Shown: piece by piece, positions 57,570 through 64,000 of the stretch
Numbering within the stretch: position 1 is the first letter of the stretch
Layout: each line of letters starts with the position of its first letter
NCBI RefSeq assembly: GCF_001038505.1
Contig: NZ_LDPY01000001.1
Coordinates: 1,364,001-1,428,000, forward strand
Reading direction: 5' to 3'
Source: Puniceibacterium sp. IMCC21224
GTDB taxonomy: Bacteria > Pseudomonadota > Alphaproteobacteria > Rhodobacterales > Rhodobacteraceae
DNA: 64,000 bases
Made by a program: the position numbers and the translations under genes
The notes under the pieces: generated by a model
The model's input: only the letters and a program-made list of their open reading frames with translations
What the model was told of the DNA's origin: nothing
Databases searched by the model: none

Positions 57570-59603
57570 CTAAGGTCGCCAAAAATGCGCCTGACTGGCC
57601 AGAAGGCCCTGCAACTTCGACAGGGATCGGTTTAACGGCCCCGAACGCGGCACCTGACCGTTGCGCAGACGCTGTGCCACCACTTCGGCCGCGCAGGGCA
57701 GACCGGTTACCGGATCGCGGTAGCGCGGATAGTCGATCAGCGCGGCATGCACCAATCCCTCAAGTGCGGGGCGCGCGGCACGTCGCGCCGGCACCGGCCC
57801 AAGGTCGCGGCTTAAACCCCAGCCAGCATAGAACGGGGCGCCCAGCGTCACGACGCGGCAGCCGCGCAACAGTGCCTCAAACCCGGTGAGCGAGGTCATG
57901 GTCCAGACCTCATCCACCACATTCAGCAACGCGCCCATATCCGCATCGTCGATGACGATATCGGCCCATAGTTCGGGCAGGGCAACCGTGCCAGGCCGTA
58001 GCCCGGCGACGACATCAGGATGCGGCTTGAATAGGATCTTGGCCGTCGGATTTGCCTCTCGCGTACGGCGCAACAGGTCGGTGTTGCACCGAAGGTCCGG
58101 GCTGCCACGCAGAATCGACGCGTCATCTTCGACCTGTCCGGGGACCAGAATGCGGTGGCCTGCGGGCAGGGGGGGAACATCGCCACCCAGATTGTATTTT
58201 GACACCCCGCCACGCACCAGCAACCGGATCAGGGCCAAAGCGCGGGCCAGTTGATCCGGACGCAGTTTGACGCTGGCACTGATCAGTGCCTCAATCCGCG
58301 AGGGCCGCGTCGGATCATAATATATGCCAAGATCGTCACTCACCAATGACAGCGGCGGCACTAATTCAGCACCGAGGCCGCGCGAACGCAAAAAACCGTC
58401 TTCGATTCGGGTGACATCCTCGGTTGGGGTGGCTTTGCCCGCCCACACCATGAGGCCACGTCCGGTCTGATAGGCTTTGACGCGGGCGGCCGCCGCGTCG
58501 TTTTCAAAGATCATCCGGGTGTCGCGCCCAAAAAACTGCTGGAATGGCCGCCGTTTCCAAAGCCGGATATCTCGCGCCACCCAGCCGAGGTGATCCTCGC
58601 GCCAGGCGCGGGCGCGGGCGTCGAGATGCGCCAACACATCCTCGATCTCACAACGCCGATCAAAATGCGGGTCGTACCATATCGGATAAAGGATCATCGC
58701 CCCGGCAAAGAGCTGCGCCCGCGTCAGCTTGCGTTCGCGGCGCGGCACCGGGCGGTCATCGTCGGTCCACCCCCATCCGGCATAGAACGGTTGACCAAAG
58801 ACGCGGGGGCGATGGCCGGCCAGGATTGCTTCGAACCCCAGTTGCGACGACACGGTGTAGACGCCCACCGCCCCCTCAAGCAGCGTCCAGGGCGACACTG
58901 GCGTGTCGAGCAGCGTGACGCGGGTATTGGTATCGGCGTCGGTAAAATGCCCGGCGCGATGGCCATCGCGGGTCTCGGGGTGGGTTTTGATCACCACACG
59001 TGCGCCGGGATGTTCCTCTTGGGCATAGACCAGCATCTCGATAAACCGGGCGCGGTCGGCGTTGCTTGCTGTGACCGATGCATCACCACGGGTCTGGTCG
59101 ATCACCAGCACATAGCCGGGTTCGGGCACGGGCAGGGTTGGATCAACCGCAGCGTATTTGGTCAGATGGGCCGCCTGCATCCAGGCGATGGCCGCCCGGG
59201 CGCGGTCCAGAAGCGCGCTGTCGTCCAGTGGGTGTGTAGCCAGAAGATGCTCAAGATCCGATGGGGTGCGCCCGTCGAAATGCACACCACGACGATCCAG
59301 CATCAGCCCGACGGGTGGTTCACCCGCGCGACCCGGATGGAGCGAGCGTAGAAAGGCATCCTCGATCCGCAACAGGGGTGTTTTGTGGCGTGCAGCGATC
59401 GCTTCGCCCCGGTGGGCTGTCGGCGACTCGCCCCAGACGCCGATCATATCGTCGTCGCGCGGCAGTCCCAGCGCCACGCGATACCCGGCCAGCGCCAATA
59501 TGCGCCGCAACCGTGGTTGTGTCAGAAAACCGCCGTTGTAAACGCACAGGCGCCGGAGGGTTTCCCCCCCGTCATCCCGGTGCTCGGGCCCGTTTCCGGG
59601 CAC
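57570..59603 (-). CDS. kpsC: Capsule polysaccharide synthesis/export protein, KpsC-like
   Basis: A 677-residue protein; E. coli KpsC has 675. GTG 59603 is 5 bases after the upstream gene's stop and is preferred over ATG 59696, which lies inside that gene. Two copies of a similar domain are seen (GEAIAARHKTPLLRIEDAFL then VTRIEDGFLRSRGLGAEL), the duplicated Kdo-transferase layout of KpsC. LRRILALAGYRVALG starts the first. It adds beta-Kdo linker units to lipid carriers. It is the last gene of a minus-strand capsule block. Confidence 0.9.
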   Translation of the reverse strand: MPGNGPEHRDDGGETLRRLCVYNGGFLTQPRLRRILALAGYRVALGLPRDDDMIGVWGESPTAHRGEAIAARHKTPLLRIEDAFLRSLHPGRAGEPPVGLMLDRRGVHFDGRTPSDLEHLLATHPLDDSALLDRARAAIAWMQAAHLTKYAAVDPTLPVPEPGYVLVIDQTRGDASVTASNADRARFIEMLVYAQEEHPGARVVIKTHPETRDGHRAGHFTDADTNTRVTLLDTPVSPWTLLEGAVGVYTVSSQLGFEAILAGHRPRVFGQPFYAGWGWTDDDRPVPRRERKLTRAQLFAGAMILYPIWYDPHFDRRCEIEDVLAHLDARARAWREDHLGWVARDIRLWKRRPFQQFFGRDTRMIFENDAAAARVKAYQTGRGLMVWAGKATPTEDVTRIEDGFLRSRGLGAELVPPLSLVSDDLGIYYDPTRPSRIEALISASVKLRPDQLARALALIRLLVRGGVSKYNLGGDVPPLPAGHRILVPGQVEDDASILRGSPDLRCNTDLLRRTREANPTAKILFKPHPDVVAGLRPGTVALPELWADIVIDDADMGALLNVVDEVWTMTSLTGFEALLRGCRVVTLGAPFYAGWGLSRDLGPVPARRAARPALEGLVHAALIDYPRYRDPVTGLPCAAEVVAQRLRNGQVPRSGPLNRSLSKLQGLLASQAHFWRP

Positions 59604-59608
59604 AGAAG

Positions 59609-60754
59609 TCAGCCCCCGCTCAGCGCAGTTGATGCGGTTGTGACTGTGCTGACTGCCGAAAGTGACCCGGTCAGCGCGGCAATCGTCTTGTCCCACTGGG
59701 TAAAGGGCGCTTCGGTCACATACAGTAGATCCTGATCACGCACGACAAAATCACGCGCCATGAACAGGCCATTGGGTTCGGTCAGGTCCAGAACATAGAC
59801 CATCCGTTGTTCGCCGATCAGATCCGTGCGTCCCATCACTTGATTGGCGATCTCTGCCGGTTCGTTGCGGAAGATAAAGACGCCGGTGGGATCCGCAGAG
59901 GAAGTCAGCAGGCCACCAACCTGGGCGATGGCTTCGACTGCCGACAGGGTTTGGGTTTCAAACGGAACGCGGGCCTGAGTCCCGGTGGCACCCAGGGCGG
60001 TAAAGGCGCGGGTGTCTTCCTCAACCAGGATTTTGTCGCCGCCGCGCAGTGCGATGTCCATGCCGGGATGTTCGTAAAGGTCCTGGAACCAGATCTTGCC
60101 GCTCTCGCCGCCGCGCTGGACGGTGACCTGGGCAATCTCGGGGACGATGGTCACGCCGCCGGCCCGGGCCAGCATTGCCGACAGGGTGCGGGTGGGACGT
60201 TCAATCGCATAGACGCCCTGACCACCGACCGCACCCACCAGACTGACGGTGGAGCCGTCCCCGGCAAGGCGGCGCACCTGTACCTGCGGATCAGGTGTTT
60301 GATCTTCGAGCCGCTGGGTGATCACACGGCGGATCGCTTCGGGTGAATTGCCCGCAGCTTTGATCCGCCCGGCATAGGGTACAAAAATAAAGCCAGAGCC
60401 ATCGACCTGCACCTCTTCGAGTGCGGTGGAATTGGTCGCATCCGCCGCCAGCAATCCGTCGTCGACGTTTTCCCAGATGGTCAGACCCAGCGTATCGCCG
60501 GGATTGATCACGTCGGAACCGACGACACCGGCGTTTTTGAATGCCTCGGAAAAGCCAAGCGCGGGTACAATCGCGGTGGCGCGGGTGACACGGTCGTTGA
60601 CGGCTACGATAAACGCATCGCCTTCGCGCTGAACCGAGCCGGCAAAAATTTCACGTTTGTTGGGACCAACGCGTGGCAGGCCGCAAGATGCCAGAACTGA
60701 CACCGCAGCCAGAAGGGCGACGGACCGCGCCCAACGGGAGGGAGTTCGTTTCAC
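59609..60754 (-). CDS. Polysaccharide export lipoprotein, Wza/KpsD-like
   Basis: A 381-residue lipoprotein; the signal peptide ends in VLASC (Cys near residue 24). The polysaccharide export domain INPGDTLGLTIWENVDDGLL is followed by SLBB-type repeats (VSLVGAVGGQGVYAIERPTR and ALGATGTQARVPFETQTLS). Such proteins form the outer-membrane channel for capsule. It lies between KpsS-like and KpsC-like genes on the same strand. Partners for the inner-membrane transporter (KpsM/T/E) are not in the window. Confidence 0.9.
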   Translation of the reverse strand: MKRTPSRWARSVALLAAVSVLASCGLPRVGPNKREIFAGSVQREGDAFIVAVNDRVTRATAIVPALGFSEAFKNAGVVGSDVINPGDTLGLTIWENVDDGLLAADATNSTALEEVQVDGSGFIFVPYAGRIKAAGNSPEAIRRVITQRLEDQTPDPQVQVRRLAGDGSTVSLVGAVGGQGVYAIERPTRTLSAMLARAGGVTIVPEIAQVTVQRGGESGKIWFQDLYEHPGMDIALRGGDKILVEEDTRAFTALGATGTQARVPFETQTLSAVEAIAQVGGLLTSSADPTGVFIFRNEPAEIANQVMGRTDLIGEQRMVYVLDLTEPNGLFMARDFVVRDQDLLYVTEAPFTQWDKTIAALTGSLSAVSTVTTASTALSGG

Positions 60755-60851
60755 TGCTCGGTCTCCTCGACCTGTTATTATTCTGCCTCAGACTTTTTCT
60801 TTTACGCTAGGGGAATCTGTCAGCAAAATAAAGCCTTTGAATGGCCAGGTC

Positions 60852-62144
60852 TTAGTGCACCACGCGCAACTGTTGCCGAGGAGCCGCGGTCCCACGGCGC
60901 AGTGCGTCATAGGGATCATCGGGTGACAGCATCATGTCCACCACCTGACGCAGCAGTTGCCGTCGCCCGCGCGCAGAATAGAAGCCACCAGGAAGCTGTG
61001 ATGTTTCAAGCAGATAGCGTCGGTAATCTTTGTAGGCGCGATTGTCCGGTCGCGATGCCGCGCTGAAAAATTCAGCCATGGGTTGATCTGACACAAATTC
61101 GGGTTTGGCATACACCGCGTCGCCGAACACCTTGAGCGGGATGCCACGCCACAAGACCTGCTGCGCAGCCGTCGAATTGACAGTGACAGCGGTGCGCGCA
61201 TCGTTGAGCAGCTGCGCCAGCTTGCCTCCGCGCACGTAATGCACGCGATCCGCGACGCCATGGTGTGCGGCCAGGTCGCGGACCGCACGGCGCACATTCA
61301 CGCGGCCATCTTCGAGCGGATGCGCCTTGAACACCAGATGGTGGTGGCCGGGGGCGCCACGGGCGAACCCCTCGATTACCAGCGCCAGAAAATCGGTCAG
61401 CGAGGCAAAGGGCGAATGCTTTTGGAACGAGCTGTCATGTTCGAGTTGCAGCAGAGCGAGATGGTAGGGAAACCCGCCCATCCGGATGCGCATCGTGGCG
61501 GCAATCCGGTCAAGCGCGGTCATCGGCATCAGCAACAGGCGTTTGACATACAACCGGAATTCCGTTGTGACCGGGATCGCGCGGTGGGGCCGGAAGTTGC
61601 GATATTTTCCATTCCGAAACATCACAAACCAATGATACAGCGCGCCGTAGAATATGTGCTGACGCATATCCCCCCAATGGGCCGGGGGCAGGGGGGCCTC
61701 CATTTCCGACAGCTTGAGCGCGTCTTGCATGTCGGTCACCGACATCTGCATCAGTCGGGAATGGCCGTTGCTGCCATCGCGTTCGTAGGTCACCCAATAG
61801 GGGCGCATATAGCCCTCTTCGAACACATGAACGGTCAGGCCGCGTGCCTTGGCGATGGCAACTGCCTGAGCGTGAACCGGGCGGGTGTCGCCATACAGCA
61901 CGATGTCGGTGATGTGTTTCTGTTCCAGGATCTGGCGGAACCGGTCAGGCCAGCCATCTGCATCGCCAGTATAGGCCAGATAGCTGTCGCGGTGGAACCA
62001 GAATGCCCGATCACCAGCATTGAAGCCAACGCGCCAGACTTCTGCTCCGGTCTTGCGCAGCATCTTGCCGAGGCGATGAAAAAATGGGCCATGTGGTCCC
62101 TGAAGGAACAAAAAACAGCGTTTCTGGCCGGTTGCGTTGGTCAT
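60852..62144 (-). CDS. kpsS: Capsule polysaccharide synthesis/export protein, KpsS-like
   Basis: A 430-residue protein, near the size of E. coli KpsS (about 390-430). FLFLQGPHGPFFHRLGKMLR, VHVFEEGYMRPYWVTYERDG and VFKAHPLEDGRVNVRRAVRD match KpsS, which with KpsC builds the Kdo linker of group 2 capsules. DARTAVTVNSTAAQQVLWRG is the conserved C-terminal region. First gene of the minus-strand block, 97 bases ahead of the export lipoprotein. Confidence 0.9.
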   Translation of the reverse strand: MTNATGQKRCFLFLQGPHGPFFHRLGKMLRKTGAEVWRVGFNAGDRAFWFHRDSYLAYTGDADGWPDRFRQILEQKHITDIVLYGDTRPVHAQAVAIAKARGLTVHVFEEGYMRPYWVTYERDGSNGHSRLMQMSVTDMQDALKLSEMEAPLPPAHWGDMRQHIFYGALYHWFVMFRNGKYRNFRPHRAIPVTTEFRLYVKRLLLMPMTALDRIAATMRIRMGGFPYHLALLQLEHDSSFQKHSPFASLTDFLALVIEGFARGAPGHHHLVFKAHPLEDGRVNVRRAVRDLAAHHGVADRVHYVRGGKLAQLLNDARTAVTVNSTAAQQVLWRGIPLKVFGDAVYAKPEFVSDQPMAEFFSAASRPDNRAYKDYRRYLLETSQLPGGFYSARGRRQLLRQVVDMMLSPDDPYDALRRGTAAPRQQLRVVH

Positions 62145-62255
62145 GTCGGGGCACTATCCACTCACTCAGAAAAGATGTGTAGCGCGCCTCTGCGACAAAA
62201 TTAAGGCCGCGGGCAAAAAGTCATATTGTGTGGCAGGAAAAGGACGCAGGATCAG

Positions 62256-62843
62256 ATGTTTACCGGGATCATCACCGATATTGGCGAAGTCCGCTCGCTT
62301 GAGCAGCGCGGCGATCTCAGGTCGCGGATCGCGACCGGTTACCAGACGGGCGGCATCGACATCGGCGCGTCGATTGCCTGCAATGGCGTATGTCTGACTG
62401 TGGTGGCGTTGGGCACCGACTGGTTTGATGTACAGATCAGTGCCGAGACAGTGAGCAAGACCAACCTTGGCGCCTGGTCGGTTGGCTATCGGCTGAATCT
62501 GGAACGCGCTCTCAAGGTCGGGGACGAGCTGGGCGGGCATATTGTGTCTGGCCATGTCGACGGTCAGGCCGAGGTGATTTCCGTGCGCGACGAAGGCGAC
62601 AGCACCCGCGTCACCCTGCGCGCGCCGCGCGCTCTGGCGCGGTTTATCGCCCCCAAGGGGTCAGTGGCGCTGAACGGTACGTCGCTGACCGTCAACGAGG
62701 TCAATGATTGCGATTTTGGTATCAACTTTATCCCTCATACCAAGGTTGCGACAACCTGGGGGGATGTGCAGGAGGGCGATCTTGTGAACCTCGAAATTGA
62801 TACACTGGCGCGCTATGTGGCGCGGCTGGCCGAGATGTCCTGA
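62256..62843 (+). CDS. ribE: Riboflavin synthase, alpha subunit
   Basis: A 195-residue protein, ATG 62256 (MFTGIITDIGEVRSLEQRGD). Two lumazine-binding repeats are present: residues 1-95 with SIACNGVCLTVVALG, and 98-195 with GGHIVSGHVDGQAEV and SVALNGTSLTVNEVND. The enzyme converts two 6,7-dimethyl-8-ribityllumazine to riboflavin. It is separated from ribD by the capsule block. It ends 3 bases before a perfect convergent terminator. Confidence 0.95.
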   Translation: MFTGIITDIGEVRSLEQRGDLRSRIATGYQTGGIDIGASIACNGVCLTVVALGTDWFDVQISAETVSKTNLGAWSVGYRLNLERALKVGDELGGHIVSGHVDGQAEVISVRDEGDSTRVTLRAPRALARFIAPKGSVALNGTSLTVNEVNDCDFGINFIPHTKVATTWGDVQEGDLVNLEIDTLARYVARLAEMS

Positions 62844-62845
62844 CT

Positions 62846-62878
62846 CGCCGCGTCTGAGCCTTCTGCTCAGACGCGGCG
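62846..62878. terminator. Convergent terminator between ribE and the MFS gene
   Basis: CGCCGCGTCTGAGC and GCTCAGACGCGGCG form a perfect 14 bp stem around 5 bases. It begins 3 bases after the ribE stop and its right arm covers the stop codon of the minus-strand MFS gene, so one hairpin serves both. No long T run follows. Confidence 0.75.
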
Positions 62879-64000
62879 GCGCCGGGCCAGCCAGACATGC
62901 AGGGCCAGACCACAGGCGTAGCTTAGAAATATAAATGCCAGTCCGCCACCCGGCCCGGCCAGTGCCAGCGCCGCCAACAGAACCGGGGTCCCGGCGAGGT
63001 TGCCCATATTGCCCATCTGCGCCACTGCGCCGTTGGCCAGCGCCCGGGCCGACGGCGTATCGTTCAGCTGCGGGATCGCGGCAAAGCTTGCCGCCTGCAC
63101 CAGCGCCAGCGCCCCGAACAGCAGGATCGGCGGCCAGAGCGCGCCTGGCAGGCTCCAGACCAGCAAGGTGCCAAGAGCAGAGAGCGCGAACCCCGCGATC
63201 ACCACCGGCACCGCAGGCACGACCCGCAACAGCGGCGCAACCAGCACCAGCGATACGGCGATTGACGTCAGTGGCAGTACACCCGTCAACCAGGGCGGTG
63301 CTTGCGGCCCGAGCACCATCGGCAGCACCGTCAGCAGCGACACAAAGGTCAGCGTATAGCAGAGCCAACCCAACCCCGCAGCGCCGATCCGGGGGGACTG
63401 GTAGATGGTGCCATGTTGGCGCAGGATGTCGCGCCAACCCGGCAGCGGCTGTGGTGTGGCAAGCGACCGTACTGGCAGCACCGACCAGAGCAACAGCGCC
63501 ATCAGCGCCATGTAGCCCCCATGTACCGCCAGCAGTGCCCCCGGTCCGAACTGGTCGATCAGCGGCAGGCCAAGCCACGCGGCCAGGCCATAGGCGACAC
63601 CGAAAAAACTGCTCCACAAGGTCATGGCACCGGCGCGCCAACGGTCTGGCGCCAGTTCAGCGATCAGCGTCGGAGCTGCCACGACAATCACCAGGTGCGA
63701 CAGTCCCTCGGCCAGACGGCTGAGCAAGAACACCGGTAGCGGTGGCAGCAGCGCCTGTAGCATCGACAGTGCCGCGCCCAGCATCAGTCCACTCAGCAGC
63801 ATCCGCCGATAGCCCAGCCGTGCCACGATCATCCCGGCAACGACACCGAGCAACAGTCCGACAAGGCTGAGCAGGGATACTGCAAACCCCAGACTTGCTC
63901 CGGCCTGCGGATAGATCAATGCGAGCGCTGGAAAGGCCACAGAAATCTTGGCAAATTGCCCCGCAGCCCCCAGCCCGGCCCCCCACAGCGCGAGGATCAC
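62867..64000 (-). CDS. MFS transporter (5' end at or beyond window edge)
   Basis: At least 377 residues are visible, with about twelve hydrophobic segments. The first visible motif GLLLGVVAGMIVARLGYRRM fits the loop 2-3 signature of the major facilitator superfamily. A GTG exactly at the window edge could be the start, or the frame may continue outside. RLAEGLSHLVIVVAAPTLIA is the usual fifth-helix region. The C-terminus ends LHVWLARRRRV. The substrate is unknown. Confidence 0.85.
   Translation of the reverse strand: MILALWGAGLGAAGQFAKISVAFPALALIYPQAGASLGFAVSLLSLVGLLLGVVAGMIVARLGYRRMLLSGLMLGAALSMLQALLPPLPVFLLSRLAEGLSHLVIVVAAPTLIAELAPDRWRAGAMTLWSSFFGVAYGLAAWLGLPLIDQFGPGALLAVHGGYMALMALLLWSVLPVRSLATPQPLPGWRDILRQHGTIYQSPRIGAAGLGWLCYTLTFVSLLTVLPMVLGPQAPPWLTGVLPLTSIAVSLVLVAPLLRVVPAVPVVIAGFALSALGTLLVWSLPGALWPPILLFGALALVQAASFAAIPQLNDTPSARALANGAVAQMGNMGNLAGTPVLLAALALAGPGGGLAFIFLSYACGLALHVWLARRRRV

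Overview
This 64 kb window looks like chromosomal DNA from an alphaproteobacterium of the Rhodobacteraceae (Roseobacter group). The inference rests on gene content and order rather than on a search: a divergent taurine aminotransferase / tauABC block, a PetP-PetR-like regulator pair, the nrdR-ribD-ribE neighbourhood, dnaG followed by rpoD, the threonine dehydrogenase variant lacking cysteines, and high GC with strong GC bias at third positions. Most genes are ordinary housekeeping or catabolic genes. No rRNA, CRISPR array, prophage or replication origin was seen.

Layout. 1-3.3 kb: a truncated dynamin-like GTPase and a Roadblock/LC7 protein on the minus strand, an AT-rich spacer of about 0.85 kb, and an HTH-ImmA/IrrE-like regulator. 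3.5-10.4 kb: tRNA-Pro(CGG), a DMT exporter, and the leucine genes leuC, leuD and leuB on the minus strand, with a membrane protein and an endonuclease/exonuclease/phosphatase-fold protein between leuD and leuB. 10.6-14.2 kb: an MscS-type channel and kbl-tdh for threonine catabolism. 14.4-17.2 kb: an RTX-type, probably type I-secreted protein with an internal tandem duplication. 17.5-19.8 kb: yaeQ and a scar made of three different insertion-sequence remnants (IS5-like, IS1595-like, IS21-like). 19.9-27.2 kb: ilvE, divergent petP-petR-like regulators, then a deacetylase-xseB-ispA-dxs isoprenoid operon and an orphan Mrr-type nuclease. 27.2-34.4 kb: ExoD, an SDR protein, two lytic transglycosylases, a class II aldolase family protein, amn, an HU-type protein and an acetyltransferase.

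34.5-39.5 kb is a taurine block: tpa faces tauABC across a spacer of about 390 bp that holds a TauR-like direct repeat. Neither tauR nor xsc is in the window. 39.5-42.9 kb: a zinc-ribbon membrane protein, ftsE-ftsX and plsC. 43.1-48.9 kb: a GFA-like protein and the four-subunit sarcosine oxidase genes soxB-D-A-G. 48.9-54.3 kb: dnaG and rpoD, flanked by small exported or membrane proteins of unknown function. 54.3-57.5 kb: a dienelactone-hydrolase-family protein, yjbQ, nrdR and ribD. 57.6-62.1 kb: a minus-strand capsule export block (kpsS-like, wza/kpsD-like, kpsC-like) between ribD and ribE. The window closes with ribE and a truncated MFS transporter that share a convergent terminator.

The least explained parts are the Roadblock plus dynamin-like pair at the left edge, the XRE/ImmA-like gene next to it, the duplicated RTX protein, and the taurine permease with its unusually large inserted domain. 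All identifications come from reading motifs and context; no database search was possible.
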